Source: Actinomadura madurae
GTDB taxonomy: Bacteria > Actinomycetota > Actinomycetes > Streptosporangiales > Streptosporangiaceae
Direction: 5' to 3'
Assembly (NCBI RefSeq): GCF_900115095.1
Contig: NZ_FOVH01000003.1
Span: 62,001 to 126,000 of the forward strand
DNA length: 64,000 nt
The position numbers were made by a program, and so were the translations under genes. The notes below the pieces were generated by a model, which made no database searches, was not told the DNA's origin, and saw nothing but the letters and a program-made list of their open reading frames with translations. Shown in pieces: positions 24,235 through 36,054 of the stretch (positions within the stretch are counted from its first letter, which is position 1; every line of letters begins with the position of its first letter).

Positions 24235-25464
24235 CTAGCGGTACAGGCCGGTGCCGCCCAGCGAGTACCGTCCGGGCTGCGGATGCACGCACAGCCCGGA
24301 CGGGCGCCCTGCGACGCGCACCTTCCGCACGACGCGCCCGGTCCGGGTGGAGACGGCGTAGACGAGGCCGGCGGGGTCGGCGAGCCACAGCGCCGTCCCG
24401 TCCGACGACACCCCGCCCGGCACGGGGGAGCCGCCGCCCGGCAGCCGCCAGCGGGACGCGACCCGCCGCGACCGGAACTCGACGGCGCTGAGGGTGCCGC
24501 CGCCCACGACGAACAGCCGGTCCGCGTCCCGGCTGATCGCGAGGCCGCGGGCGCCCGGCGCGGTCGGCACGAACCCCAGTGGCGCGAACCGCCGGGCGTC
24601 CACCAGCCACACCCCGCCCGCGCGCGCGTCGGCCACGTAGAAGGCGCTGCCGTCGGGGGACAGCCGCAGGTCGCCGGGCCGGGCCCCGTCCGGCAGCCGG
24701 AGCGTCCCGGACACGCGGCGGCCGGCGAGGTCGACGCGGACGAGCGTCCCGGCGGCCGTGCACGTCGCCACCAGGGACGTCTCGTCCGGCGTGAAGTCGG
24801 CGTGCCCGGCGTCGCACGGCAGCGGGGTCGCCGCGCGCGGCGCCATGGTGCGCGGGTCGCGCACGTCGATCCGGGACGGGCGGCGCGCCAGCACCAGCGC
24901 GTCCTGCCCGTCGGGGGTGAAGTAGAGCCCGGCCGGCGCGGTGACCGGGACGGGACGGCCGCGCCGCCCGCTGCGCGGCCCGACGGGGACGAGCGCGCCG
25001 TGCGCCCGGTCGATGGCCCACAGCCGCCGCAGATCCCACGACGGCACGATCCCCGACACGGCCGTCCAGGGCTCGGCGCGGCCGGCGACGCGGAGCGTGG
25101 CGGGGTCGACGACGCTGACGACCCGGCCGCCCGCGACGTACAGGCGGGCCGGCATCCCGCGCGCGTTCGGCGCGATCATCCCGGCCCCGGTGGCGGCGTA
25201 GACGCGCCCGCCGGCCGGTGCGACGGGCACCTCGCCGCCGGGCGGGGCGGGCGGCGCCGCCCCGTCCGCCGGGGCCCGGTCCGGCAGCGCCCGCGTGTAG
25301 GGCGCGGGCCCGCCGAGCCCGACCGCCGGATCGTCCGCGCCGCCCTCCCCGGGCCGGTAGAACGGGACGGGCGACTCGCAGCCGGACAGCGCGCCGCCGG
25401 TCAGCGCGAGGGCCGCGGCGAGCGGGAGCGCGGCGGCCCGTGATCGTCCTCGATGAGGCCCCAT
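24235..25464 (-). CDS. beta-propeller lipoprotein (YncE-like)
   Basis: Lipoprotein of 409 aa. The signal peptide ends in the lipobox L-S-G-C (C30 or near), placing the protein outside the membrane. The rest has repeated Y-V-A-D/L-S-P-D-G-type blade motifs, for example L-R-L-S-P-D-G-S-A-F-Y-V-A and S-P-D-G/D-G-Q-D-A-L-V-L, about seven blades as in YncE/lactonase-like propellers. No catalytic residues were identified; binding or scaffolding is more likely than catalysis. ATG at 25462-25464 gives the signal peptide; a longer frame exists upstream without one. It converges with the LysM-BTAD gene, 27 bp away. Confidence 0.85.
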   Translation of the reverse strand: MGPHRGRSRAAALPLAAALALTGGALSGCESPVPFYRPGEGGADDPAVGLGGPAPYTRALPDRAPADGAAPPAPPGGEVPVAPAGGRVYAATGAGMIAPNARGMPARLYVAGGRVVSVVDPATLRVAGRAEPWTAVSGIVPSWDLRRLWAIDRAHGALVPVGPRSGRRGRPVPVTAPAGLYFTPDGQDALVLARRPSRIDVRDPRTMAPRAATPLPCDAGHADFTPDETSLVATCTAAGTLVRVDLAGRRVSGTLRLPDGARPGDLRLSPDGSAFYVADARAGGVWLVDARRFAPLGFVPTAPGARGLAISRDADRLFVVGGGTLSAVEFRSRRVASRWRLPGGGSPVPGGVSSDGTALWLADPAGLVYAVSTRTGRVVRKVRVAGRPSGLCVHPQPGRYSLGGTGLYR

Positions 25465-25533
25465 GCACGGCTCACCCCCCAATACGGCCGGGACCTTACC
25501 GAGGCGCGACGCGTGGTGTCCGAGCAATTGCTA

Positions 25534-25547
25534 AACGTGTTCACGTT
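25534..25547. promoter_or_regulatory. 14-bp palindrome upstream of the propeller lipoprotein
   Basis: AACGTGTTCACGTT is a perfect inverted repeat (6-bp arms, 2-bp centre), 70-83 bp upstream of the ATG at 25464. GCAATTGC (25524-25531) is a second palindrome beside it. A DNA-binding protein is plausible; which one is unknown. Confidence 0.4.
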
Positions 25548-25589
25548 CAGGGGGGAATCGGGACCGGCTCCGGGGACGGGCCCCCGCGG

Positions 25590-26642
25590 CTAGTCGGACT
25601 TGCCGATGCCGATGCCGAACTCCCGGTACACGCGCTCCCAGAAACCGTCCCGCAGCCAGGTGCGGGCCTCCTGGTAGGGGCGCAGGGAGGAGCCCAGCGT
25701 CTTCTCGGCCTCGATCAGCAGCTCCTTGTCGATCACGGGCGGCAGGATCGGGCCCGGCAGCAGGTCGCGGATGTTGTCCCGGCCCCGCTCGAAGATCCAC
25801 TTCTGCGCGACGTGCTCGCCGATCTCCAGCATGTGGTCGCGGTCGGGGCCGAGCTTGCCGTCGGACGGGGTGCTGGCCGTGGAGTTCATCGACGCGGCCA
25901 CCGTGGCGGGCGTCGCCGCGCCCGGCACCGGCACCGTCGTGCGGACGGCCGCCGCGGGCTTGACCGGGGGGCGTCCCGCGAACACCTGCGACGGCGACGG
26001 GACGGGGCTGGTGCGGTGCGCGGCGGCCGCGGCGTCCCGGACCGCGGCGGCGGTCCCGGGCGCGGGCACCGGCAGGACCTTGGCCTTGGTGAAGTAGGGG
26101 CGCAGGAAGTCGGCGGCCAGCACCTCGACCGTGTCGGACTCCCACACCAGCCATTCGGCCTGGTTGGAGCCGTGCGTCGGCTCCACGCCCCACAGGTGCA
26201 CGCGGACGCCGTACCGCTGCGCGGCCTCGACGGCGGGCAGCATGTCCTCGTCGCCGGCCAGCAGCACCGCGTCGGTGATCGCGCGGTGCCGGGCGAGGGC
26301 CTCCAGGTCGGCGCGGAGCTGGGCGTCCACGCCCTTCTGCTGGCCCTGCGCGTTCAGGTTGCCGAGGCGCAGCTTCACCAGCGGCAGGTTCGCGATCACG
26401 CGCTGGTCGACGGTCGGCTGCCGCTTGGGCGCCGCGTCGAACCAGTACACCCGGAGCAGCTCACCGCGCCGCTGCTCGTCGGCGTGGTCGGTCAGCGCCT
26501 TGATCAGTTTCTCGGCGGCGACCCGGTACTCGCGGCGCGAGCCGCAACCGAGCAGCAGGGCCCCGGAGGCCGCGTAGAGGTATCCCGCGTCGACGAAGAT
26601 CGCGTATCGCGCGGGCTGTGGGACGTACTCCGAGGTGGCCAT
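25590..26642 (-). CDS. NYN-domain protein (LabA/DUF88-like)
   Basis: Protein of 350 aa with an N-terminal NYN (PIN-like) nuclease domain: A-I-F-V-D-A-G-Y-L-Y has a catalytic-type aspartate (D18), and A-V-L-L-A-G-D-E-D-M-L-P-A-V a second acidic cluster. NYN proteins usually cleave or process RNA. A Pro/Ala-rich linker (about 195-265) joins a C-terminal segment of roughly 85 residues with a helical, charged sequence that may bind nucleic acid. ATG at 26640-26642 was chosen because the domain begins just after it. Its RNA target is unknown. It ends 125 bp before the propeller gene on the same strand. Confidence 0.85.
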   Translation of the reverse strand: MATSEYVPQPARYAIFVDAGYLYAASGALLLGCGSRREYRVAAEKLIKALTDHADEQRRGELLRVYWFDAAPKRQPTVDQRVIANLPLVKLRLGNLNAQGQQKGVDAQLRADLEALARHRAITDAVLLAGDEDMLPAVEAAQRYGVRVHLWGVEPTHGSNQAEWLVWESDTVEVLAADFLRPYFTKAKVLPVPAPGTAAAVRDAAAAAHRTSPVPSPSQVFAGRPPVKPAAAVRTTVPVPGAATPATVAASMNSTASTPSDGKLGPDRDHMLEIGEHVAQKWIFERGRDNIRDLLPGPILPPVIDKELLIEAEKTLGSSLRPYQEARTWLRDGFWERVYREFGIGIGKSD

Positions 26643-26744
26643 GGCCTTCCACCCTATTCGTGCCGAGCCCCCACTGGGCGCGAACCAGGGTGACATGTCG
26701 CTACGCGGAGACCGGCCCGCCCGCGGTCCCGCGCACGGAAACGA

Positions 26745-26990
26745 TCAGCGGGGCAGCCCGCTCGCCCGCCAGGCTCCCGCCCCGCGCGGCCGGGGACCGC
26801 CCGCGACCGTGCCGCGGACGAGCCGCGTCCGGTCGGCCCAGCGCGACGGCCCGGCACCGGTCCCGGCGCCGCCGCGGGCCGCGGCGGCGCGTGCGCGGGC
26901 GGTGAGCACGGCGACGAGCGCCGCGATCTCCTCCGGCGTGGGGTCGCCGCGGACGACCTGGAGGAACGGCTTGTTCTCGGCGGTCACCAC
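26745..26990 (-). CDS. accE: acyl-CoA carboxylase epsilon subunit
   Basis: Small subunit of 81 aa. The N-terminal segment P-F-L-Q-V-V-R-G-D-P-T-P-E-E-I-A-A-L matches the conserved core of AccE proteins, which bind and stabilise the alpha-beta acyl-CoA carboxylase complex in actinobacteria; the rest is variable and Arg/Gly-rich. It starts with GTG, 28 bp after the stop of accD, so accD-accE form an operon. Confidence 0.85.
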   Translation of the reverse strand: MVTAENKPFLQVVRGDPTPEEIAALVAVLTARARAAAARGGAGTGAGPSRWADRTRLVRGTVAGGPRPRGAGAWRASGLPR

Positions 26991-27018
26991 ATCTCCCGGT
27001 CCATGGGGCGTGCTCCGG

Positions 27019-28611
27019 TCACAGCGGGATGTTCCCGTGCTTCTTCGGCGGCAGGGTCGTGCGCTTGTCGCGCAGCGCCCGCAGCGCGCGCACGACCTGC
27101 CCGCGCGTCTCGGACGGCTTGATCACGTTGTCGATGTAGCCCCGCTCCGCCGCGATGTAGGGGTTGGCGAGGGTGTCCTCGTACTCGGTGATCAGCTCGG
27201 CGCGGCGGGCGTCCGGGTCGTCCGCGGCGGCCAGCTCGCGCCGGTACAGGATGTTGACCGCGCCCTGCGCGCCCATCACCGCGATCTGCGCGGTCGGCCA
27301 CGCCAGGTTGATGTCGGCGCCGAGGTGCTTGGACCCCATGACGTCGTAGGCGCCGCCGTACGCCTTGCGCGTGATGATCGTGACGAGCGGGACGGTCGCC
27401 TCGGCGTAGGCGTACAGCAGCTTGGCGCCCCGCCGGATGATGCCGTTCCACTCCTGGTCGGTGCCGGGGAGGAAGCCGGGGACGTCGACGAACGTGATCA
27501 CCGGGACGTTGAACGCGTCACAGGTCCGGACGAACCGGGCGGCCTTCTCGGAGGCGTCGATGTCGAGCGTCCCGGCGAACTGCATCGGCTGGTTGGCGAC
27601 GATGCCGACCGAGTGCCCCTCGACCCGGCCGAACCCGACGATGATGTTGGGTGCGAACTGCTCCTGGACCTCCAGGAACTCGCCGTCGTCCAGCACGTGC
27701 TCGATGGCGGTGTGCATGTCGTACGGCTGGTTCGGCGAGTCGGGGATGAGGGCGTCGAGCTCCTCGTCGGTCTCGGTCACGTCCACGGGCACGTCGAACA
27801 CGGGCGCGTCGGCGAGGTTGTTGGACGGCAGGTAGGACAGCAGCGCCTTGACGTACTCGATCGCGTCGTCCTCGTCCGACCCCTGGTAGTGCGCCACCCC
27901 GGACCGGGAGTTGTGCGATCGCGCCCCGCCCAGCTCCTCCATCGTCACCTCCTCGCCGGTGACCGTCTTGATCACGTCCGGGCCGGTGATGAACATGTGC
28001 GAGGTCTGGTCGACCATGACGATGAAGTCGGTGATCGCCGGCGAGTACACGGCGCCGCCCGCGCACGGCCCCATCACCAGCGAGATCTGCGGGATGACGC
28101 CGGACGCGTGCACGTTCCGCTTGAAGATCTCCGCGTACAGGCCGAGCGCGACCACGCCCTCCTGGATCCGCGCGCCGCCGGAGTCGTTGATCCCGATGAC
28201 CGGGCAGCCGGTCTTGAGCGCGTGGTCCATCACCTTGACGATCTTCTCGCCGAACACCTCGCCGAGGGAGCCGCCGGAGACGGTGAAGTCCTGGCTGAAG
28301 ATCGCGACCGGGCGGCCGTCCACCGTCCCGTACCCGGTGACGACGCCGTCGCCGTAGGGCCGGTTCCTCTCCATCCCGAAATTGGTGGAGCGGTGCCGCG
28401 CCATCTCGTCGAACTCCACGAACGAGCCGGGGTCGAGCAGCGCGTCGATCCGCTCCCGGGCGGTCATCTTGCCCTTGGCGTGCTGCTTCTCCACGGCCCG
28501 CGCCGAACCGGCGTGCACCGCCTCGTAGCGGCGGCGCTCCAGGTCCGCGATCTTGCCCGCCGTGGTGTGGACGTCGTAGCCGACGGGGGGTTCAGGGGCT
28601 TCCATCGCCAT
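27019..28611 (-). CDS. accD: acyl-CoA (propionyl-CoA) carboxylase beta subunit
   Basis: Carboxyltransferase subunit of 530 aa that moves the carboxyl group from biotin to propionyl- or acetyl-CoA. Both crotonase-like halves are visible: an N-half with G-G-A-R-I-Q-E-G and [11 protein letters not shown], and a C-half with D-V-P-G-F-L-P-G and the oxyanion-hole glycines. The start M-A-M-E-A-P-E-P-P is at 28609-28611; a second ATG lies 6 bp downstream. It is divergent from ppc and followed by accE. Propionyl-CoA is the more likely substrate from the sequence style, but substrate choice cannot be settled by eye. Confidence 0.95.
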   Translation of the reverse strand: MAMEAPEPPVGYDVHTTAGKIADLERRRYEAVHAGSARAVEKQHAKGKMTARERIDALLDPGSFVEFDEMARHRSTNFGMERNRPYGDGVVTGYGTVDGRPVAIFSQDFTVSGGSLGEVFGEKIVKVMDHALKTGCPVIGINDSGGARIQEGVVALGLYAEIFKRNVHASGVIPQISLVMGPCAGGAVYSPAITDFIVMVDQTSHMFITGPDVIKTVTGEEVTMEELGGARSHNSRSGVAHYQGSDEDDAIEYVKALLSYLPSNNLADAPVFDVPVDVTETDEELDALIPDSPNQPYDMHTAIEHVLDDGEFLEVQEQFAPNIIVGFGRVEGHSVGIVANQPMQFAGTLDIDASEKAARFVRTCDAFNVPVITFVDVPGFLPGTDQEWNGIIRRGAKLLYAYAEATVPLVTIITRKAYGGAYDVMGSKHLGADINLAWPTAQIAVMGAQGAVNILYRRELAAADDPDARRAELITEYEDTLANPYIAAERGYIDNVIKPSETRGQVVRALRALRDKRTTLPPKKHGNIPL

Positions 28612-28695
28612 GCGGGCCAGGGTAACCGCACGCTGATCGGGCGGTCGCGGCCGGGTGCCGGTGACCGGGATGGGCGCCGGTCCCGGGCCGCTCGT

Positions 28696-28701
28696 TACGC
28701 T
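28696..28701 (+). promoter_or_regulatory. -10 element of a leaderless ppc transcript
   Basis: TACGCT fits TANNNT, and 7 nt separate it from the ppc GTG at 28709. No ribosome site is visible upstream of that GTG. Confidence 0.5.
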
Positions 28702-28708
28702 TGGGCGG

Positions 28709-31327
<2,619 letters not shown>

Positions 31328-31329
31328 CC

Positions 31330-31767
31330 ATGATCAGAACCGCCGCACGACCCGACCGCCCGCGCATCGAGGAGATCGTCGAGGCGGCCTACGCCCCCTG
31401 GGCCGAGGTCATCGGCACCCGCCCGCTTCCCATGGACGCCGACTACGGGGCCCTCATCGACGCCGGCCGGGTCTTCGTGACCGGCGACGGCCCGGACGGC
31501 CTCATCGTCCTCATCCCCGAGGACGGCGCGCTCCTGGTGGAGAACGTCGCCGTCGCCCCCGCCCACCACGGCCGGGGCATCGGCGGCACCCTGCTCTCCT
31601 TCGCGGAGGAACGGGCCCGCACGTTGTCCCTCCCGAGCCTGCGCCTCTACACCAACGAGCTGATGACCAAGAACATCGCCCTCTACGAACGCATCGGCTA
31701 CCGGGAGACGGGCCGCGAGGACATCGGCGGCCGGTACATCGTCCACATGGTGAAGCACCTCGAATGA
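31330..31767 (+). CDS. GNAT-family N-acetyltransferase
   Basis: Acetyltransferase-like protein of 145 aa with the acetyl-CoA-binding motif [11 protein letters not shown] (V/I-x-x-x-x-R/Q-G-x-G-x-G/A) and the following F-A-E-E-R-A helix. The substrate is unknown. It starts 2 bp after ppc and its stop overlaps the YCII gene start (ATGA), so it may be cotranscribed with both neighbours. Confidence 0.88.
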   Translation: MIRTAARPDRPRIEEIVEAAYAPWAEVIGTRPLPMDADYGALIDAGRVFVTGDGPDGLIVLIPEDGALLVENVAVAPAHHGRGIGGTLLSFAEERARTLSLPSLRLYTNELMTKNIALYERIGYRETGREDIGGRYIVHMVKHLE

Positions 31768-32099
31768 AGTACGCGCTGCTGATCTGCGACGACGAGACGC
31801 GCTCCCCGTCCAACGAGGAGATCGCGGCCGATCCGGTGCACCAGGCATGGATCGCGGACCTGGAACGGCGCGGCGCCCGGCTCTACGGCGCCCGGCTGCG
31901 GCCGGTGGTGGACGCGACCACCGTCCGGGTCCGCGAGGGCGAGACGCTGGTCTCGGACGGCCCGTTCGCCGAGACGAAGGACGTCGTCGGCGGCATCGTG
32001 ATCGTCGAGTGCGCGGACCTCGACGAGGCCATCGGCATCGCCGCCGGCCACCCTTACGCGCGCTGGGGCGGCGTGGAGATCCGTCCCCTGTGGGAATGA
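31764..32099 (+). CDS. YCII/DGPF-domain protein, ECF sigma partner
   Basis: Protein of 111 aa with the YCII/DGPF fold and the signature [14 protein letters not shown] proteins are the genomic hallmark of ECF42 sigma factors and often overlap them. The start overlaps the GNAT gene and the ATG of the sigma factor overlaps its stop (ATGA), so the three form one coupled unit. Its exact role is unknown; in the model for ECF42 systems such proteins are part of the regulon or modulate the sigma factor. Confidence 0.9.
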   Translation: MKYALLICDDETRSPSNEEIAADPVHQAWIADLERRGARLYGARLRPVVDATTVRVREGETLVSDGPFAETKDVVGGIVIVECADLDEAIGIAAGHPYARWGGVEIRPLWE

Positions 32100-33289
32100 C
32101 CGACGCCGTCCGGTCGGCGGTCGACGCGGCGTACCGGTCCGAGTGGGGCCAGGTGGTCGCGACCCTGATCGGGCTCACCGGCGACTGGGACCTCGCCGAG
32201 GACTGCGCGCAGGACGCGTTCGCCGCCGCGCTGGCGACCTGGCCGCGCGACGGCGTCCCGCGCAGGCCCGGCGCGTGGCTGACGACGGCGGCCCGCAACC
32301 GCGCGCTCGACCGGCTGCGCCGCGACGCCGCGGGCGCGGCCAGGCTGCGCCGGCTCGCCGTGCCCGGCGAACCCGAAGAGGACGTCCCGGACGACCGGCT
32401 GCGGCTGATCTTCACCTGCTGCCACCCGGCGCTGCCGTTCCCCGCCCGGGTCGCGCTGACCCTCCGCACGCTCGCCGGGCTGACCACCGCCGAGATCGCC
32501 AGGGCCTTCCTGACCGCCGAGACCACGATGGCGCAGCGCCTGGTCCGGGCGAAGCGAAAGATCGGGGAGGCCGGGATCCCGTACCGGGTCCCGCCCCCCG
32601 AGCTGCTCCCGGAGCGGCTCGCCGCCGTCCTCGCGGTGCTCTACCTGATCTTCAACCAGGGCTACGACGAGGACGAGGGCCGGGACCTGACCGCGGAGGC
32701 CGTCCGCCTGACCCGGGCCCTCGTCGGGCTGATGCCGACCGAGCCCGAGCCGCGCGGCCTGCTCGCCCTGATGCTGTTCCACGAGGCCCGCCGCGCGACC
32801 CGCACCGAGGACGGCGTCCTGGTCACCCTGGAGAACCAGGACCGCTCCCGCTGGGACCGGACCCTGATCGCCGAGGGGGTGGCGACGCTCGACCGGGCGC
32901 TGGCCAGGCGCAGCGCCGGGCCCTACCAACTCCAGGCCGCCATCGCCGCCTGCCACGCCACCGCGCCCGACGCCGCGAGCACGGACTGGCCGCAGATCGC
33001 GGCCCTGTACACCGAGCTGGCCCGGCTGGCGCCGTCCCCGGTCGTGGACCTCAACCGCGCCGTGGCGGTCGCGATGACGGACGGCGTCCCCGCCGGCCTG
33101 GCGCTGGTCGACGAGCTCACCGCGTCCGGGCGGCTCGCCGGATACCACCTCCTGCCCGCGACCCGGGCCGACCTCCTGCGCCGGGCCGGCCGCCCGGGCG
33201 AGGCGAGGGAGGCCTACGAGGAGGCGCTCAAGCTGGCCCCCACCGAGCCGGAGCGCCGCTACCTGGCAGAACGCCTCCGCGCTCTCTGA
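32096..33289 (+). CDS. ECF42-type RNA polymerase sigma factor with C-terminal TPR domain
   Basis: Sigma factor of 397 aa. Region 2 (about 10-80) has the ECF-type [13 protein letters not shown] and a [12 protein letters not shown] motif; region 4 (about 105-165) has [11 protein letters not shown] and A-Q-R-L-V-R-A-K. The last 200 residues are TPR-like helices, the known feature of ECF42 sigmas, which do not have an anti-sigma factor. The DGPF partner precedes it. A promoter with the ECF42 pattern (TGTCGA, 18 bp, CGTC) precedes the DUF899 gene downstream. Confidence 0.93.
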   Translation: MTDAVRSAVDAAYRSEWGQVVATLIGLTGDWDLAEDCAQDAFAAALATWPRDGVPRRPGAWLTTAARNRALDRLRRDAAGAARLRRLAVPGEPEEDVPDDRLRLIFTCCHPALPFPARVALTLRTLAGLTTAEIARAFLTAETTMAQRLVRAKRKIGEAGIPYRVPPPELLPERLAAVLAVLYLIFNQGYDEDEGRDLTAEAVRLTRALVGLMPTEPEPRGLLALMLFHEARRATRTEDGVLVTLENQDRSRWDRTLIAEGVATLDRALARRSAGPYQLQAAIAACHATAPDAASTDWPQIAALYTELARLAPSPVVDLNRAVAVAMTDGVPAGLALVDELTASGRLAGYHLLPATRADLLRRAGRPGEAREAYEEALKLAPTEPERRYLAERLRAL

Positions 33290-33311
33290 CCGCGAAAAAC
33301 TTTGCCCGTGA

Positions 33312-33341
33312 TGTCGATCCAGGGCGGATGTCCTTCGTCGG
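33312..33341 (+). promoter_or_regulatory. predicted ECF42-type promoter of the DUF899 gene
   Basis: TGTCGA (33312-33317) and CGTCGG (33336-33341) are 18 bp apart, matching the ECF42 consensus I recall (TGTCGA in the -35, CG[A/T]C in the -10). It ends 35 bp upstream of the DUF899 ATG. The sigma gene stops at 33289. Confidence 0.65.
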
Positions 33342-33376
33342 TGTGGTGACGATCCTCCGAAACGAAGGGAAGAACC

Positions 33377-34102
33377 ATGAACGAGACACTGCCGAAGCCC
33401 AAGGTGACCGACCGATCGACCTTCCAGGCCGAGCTGGACGCGCTGCGCGTCCGCGAGAAGGCCCACACCCGCGCGGGCGACACGATCGCGGCGGCCCGCC
33501 GCCGCCTCCCGATGGTGGAGGTGGACGCCACGACGCCGCTCATCGGCCCGGACGGCCTGGTCACGCTGCTGGACGCCTTCGAGGGCCGCCGGCAGCTGAT
33601 CGCCTACTACATGATGTGGCACGAGGGCCGGCGCGCCGCCGAGCAGTGCGAGGGCTGCACGTACTACAACGGGCAGGTCCGCGAGCTGTCCTCCCTGCAC
33701 GCCGCCGGGATCACCTACGCCACGTTCTGCCAGGGCCCCTACAAGGAGAGCGTCCGCTACCGCGACTTCATGGGCTGGGACGTCCCCTGGTACTCCGCCC
33801 AGGACTCGGCCGAGACCCTGCTGGCAGGCCGCCGGCCCGGCATGTTCTACCTGGTCTGCTACTTCCGCGACGGCGACCGCGTGTTCGAGACCTACTGGAC
33901 CACCGGCCGCGGCGTCGAAGCGCTGGACATCGCCTACTCCCTGATGGACATGACCGTCTACGGCCGCCAGGAGGACTGGGAGGACTCCCCAGAAGGCTGG
34001 CCCCGAGACGGCTCCATAGAAGGCGGCTTCTTCCGAACCAACGGCCGCCCCGCATCCCAATGGTCCCGCCTCGCGGCCGGCCGCTCCGACGCCCTCACCT
34101 AA
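33377..34102 (+). CDS. DUF899-family protein
   Basis: Protein of 241 aa of the DUF899 family, related to the thioredoxin fold and sometimes considered a dithiol-disulfide oxidoreductase-like family. A C-E-G-C motif (about 92-95) is present in the Y-M-M-W-H-E-G region. Its ribosome site (GAAGGGAAGA) is clear. An ECF42-type promoter precedes it and the sigma gene lies just upstream, so it is the likeliest direct target; ECF42 sigmas are known to control DUF899-like or DGPF genes. Function in the cell is unknown. Confidence 0.88.
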   Translation: MNETLPKPKVTDRSTFQAELDALRVREKAHTRAGDTIAAARRRLPMVEVDATTPLIGPDGLVTLLDAFEGRRQLIAYYMMWHEGRRAAEQCEGCTYYNGQVRELSSLHAAGITYATFCQGPYKESVRYRDFMGWDVPWYSAQDSAETLLAGRRPGMFYLVCYFRDGDRVFETYWTTGRGVEALDIAYSLMDMTVYGRQEDWEDSPEGWPRDGSIEGGFFRTNGRPASQWSRLAAGRSDALT

Positions 34103-34199
34103 CCCACCGTCTCTTGGACGCGACCTCAGCCGGGGTCACGGGCAGGCGCGTGGAGCGAGCGCAGCGAGCGGAGGGCGCATGCGCGTCGTGACGGGGGTT

Positions 34200-34219
34200 C
34201 CAGGGGGTCGTCCCCCTGG
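34200..34219. terminator. 8-bp GC hairpin between convergent genes
   Basis: CCAGGGGG, loop TCGT, CCCCCTGG ends 1 bp before the enoyl-CoA hydratase stop at 34221. It can terminate either strand. It resembles the stem-loop at 19656-19677 in plan (G run, loop containing CG, C run). The stretch GAGCGAGCGCAGCGAGCGGAG at 34153-34173 just upstream is also repetitive. Confidence 0.55.
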
Positions 34220-34220
34220 G

Positions 34221-34994
34221 CTAACTGGGCCAGACCGGGTTGCGCTTCTCGTTGAAGGCGGCGATGCCCTCGCGGCGGTCGGCGGAGAAGGCGACCGTGC
34301 GCCAGGCGTTCTCTTCGAGGTCGAGGCCGGCGTCCAGGCCGACGCCGCCGCCGAGGCGCATGGCGCGCTTGGCGGCGCGGACGGCGGTCGGGGAGTTCTG
34401 CGCGATCGCGGCGGCCAGGGTGAGGGCCTCCTCGCGGGCCGTTCCGGCCGGGACCCTGCGGTCGGCGAGGCCGTAGTCGAGGGCCTCGTCGATGCCGAGC
34501 CGGCGGCCGGTGAAGACGAGGTCGGCGGCCTTGCCGGGGCCGAGGCGGCGGAGGGCGAGCTGGGTGCCGCCGCCGCCGGGGACGAGGCCGACGCTCACTT
34601 CGGGGAGGCCGAAGACGGCGGTCTCGTCGGCGACGATCAGGTCGGCGGAGAGGGCGAACTCGCAGCCGCCGCCGAGCGCATAACCGTGCACGGCTGCGAT
34701 GACGGGTTGCGGCAGGTCGAGGACGCCGCCGAAGGCGGCGCGGAAGACGGGGCGCTGCGCGAGTATCTCGTCGTCGGTCATGGCGTTGCGTTCCTTGAGG
34801 TCGGCGCCGACGCAGAACGCCTTCTCCCCGGCCGCGGCGAGCACCACCGCGCGTACCGCCGGGTCCGCCGCCACCTCGGCGCAGACGCCGGCGAGGCGGC
34901 GCGCCATCGCGGTCGACAGGGCGTTGAGGGCCTCGGGCCGGTCCAGCACGATCTCCGCGACATGTCCGTCGCGCCGCAGCGTCACACCATCCAT
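34221..34994 (-). CDS. enoyl-CoA hydratase/isomerase-family protein
   Basis: Crotonase-fold protein of 257 aa. The acyl-CoA thioester pocket includes E-K-A-F-C-V-G-A-D-L and the oxyanion-hole glycine in Y-A-L-G-G-G-C-E-F-A; a second catalytic glutamate may be supplied by the S-V-G-L-V-P-G-G-G-G-T-Q segment. It likely hydrates 2-enoyl-CoA in fatty-acid or branched-chain breakdown. ATG at 34992-34994 was chosen because it aligns with the family start; a longer frame upstream is Ala/Pro-rich. It is divergent from birA, 79 bp apart. Confidence 0.93.
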   Translation of the reverse strand: MDGVTLRRDGHVAEIVLDRPEALNALSTAMARRLAGVCAEVAADPAVRAVVLAAAGEKAFCVGADLKERNAMTDDEILAQRPVFRAAFGGVLDLPQPVIAAVHGYALGGGCEFALSADLIVADETAVFGLPEVSVGLVPGGGGTQLALRRLGPGKAADLVFTGRRLGIDEALDYGLADRRVPAGTAREEALTLAAAIAQNSPTAVRAAKRAMRLGGGVGLDAGLDLEENAWRTVAFSADRREGIAAFNEKRNPVWPS

Positions 34995-35073
34995 GGACGG
35001 CACCTTAACGACCGGGTGCTCCGCCGCCGGACGCGGTCCCAAGATCGAACTCGCGGTGGGGTTGGATGGGTAC

Positions 35074-35934
35074 GTGAGCGACTCACCTTATGGGGATCTC
35101 GATCGGCCGCCGTTGCACGAGGCGGCGCTCCAGCGCGCGCTCGTGCGGGACGGCGGGCTGTGGCGGGAGGTCCGCGTCGTGGCGGAGACGGGGTCCACGA
35201 ACGCCGATCTCGCGGTCCGGGCGCGGGAGGGGGCGCCGGAGGGGACCGTGCTGGTCACCGAGCTGCAGACGGCGGGCCGCGGGCGGCTCGGGCGGGTGTG
35301 GTCGGCGCCGGCGCGGTCGGGGCTGGCGTTCTCGATGCTGCTGCGCCCGCGGGTACCGGTGCCGCTGCTCGGGTGGGGGTCGCTGCTGACCGGCGTCGCC
35401 GTCGCCACCGCCGTCCGGCGGATGACCGCTTGGTCGCAGACGGGTGAGGGGTTCCTCGGCGACGGCGGCGACGTGGCGGTGGACGCGCGGCTGAAGTGGC
35501 CGAACGACGTGATCGTCGAAGACCGGAAGCTGGCCGGGATCCTCGTGGAGAAGGTCGAGGACGGGCTGGTCGTCGGCGTCGGCCTGAACGTGGGCCTGCG
35601 GAAGGACGAGCTGCCCGTGCCGACGGCGACGTCCCTGGCGATCGAGGGGGCGCCGCTGAGCGACCGGGCGCCGCTGCTGCGCGCGATCCTGCGGGAGTAC
35701 GCGACCTGGTACCGGGAGTGGACGGCGCTCGGCGGTGATCCGGAGACCAGCGGGCTGCGTACCGCCTACAAGGATCTGTGCGCGACGCTCGGCCGGCGGG
35801 TCGGGGTGGAGCTGCCCGGCGGCGAGCGGCTGGCCGGGACGGCGCGGGACGTGGACGGGGCGGGCCGCCTCGTGGTCGCCGGGACGGCCGGGGACAGCGC
35901 GGTCAGCGCCGGAGATGTGGTGCACGTCCGGTGA
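35074..35934 (+). CDS. birA: biotin--[acetyl-CoA-carboxylase] ligase
   Basis: Enzyme of 286 aa that attaches biotin to a lysine of a carrier protein, here probably K551 of the alpha subunit at 4450-6213. The biotin and ATP-binding loop is G-R-G-R-L-G-R-V-W, with T-G-S-T-N-A-D-L before it and K-W-P-N-D-V as the catalytic lysine motif. There is no N-terminal HTH, so it is the non-repressor (type I) class. GTG at 35074 was chosen because it follows G-rich purines and starts the domain; the frame is open further upstream. A second biotin ligase elsewhere cannot be ruled out. Confidence 0.93.
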   Translation: MSDSPYGDLDRPPLHEAALQRALVRDGGLWREVRVVAETGSTNADLAVRAREGAPEGTVLVTELQTAGRGRLGRVWSAPARSGLAFSMLLRPRVPVPLLGWGSLLTGVAVATAVRRMTAWSQTGEGFLGDGGDVAVDARLKWPNDVIVEDRKLAGILVEKVEDGLVVGVGLNVGLRKDELPVPTATSLAIEGAPLSDRAPLLRAILREYATWYREWTALGGDPETSGLRTAYKDLCATLGRRVGVELPGGERLAGTARDVDGAGRLVVAGTAGDSAVSAGDVVHVR

Positions 35935-36054
35935 GCGCGGAGCGGGGATCGATGATCCGGGCGGTGATCCGGTTTCTGATCTGCGACGATATGGGCGGGT
36001 ACCGATCCACGACGCCGCCGCCACGGCCCATGGCGGCGGCGGACTGAGGGGCGG

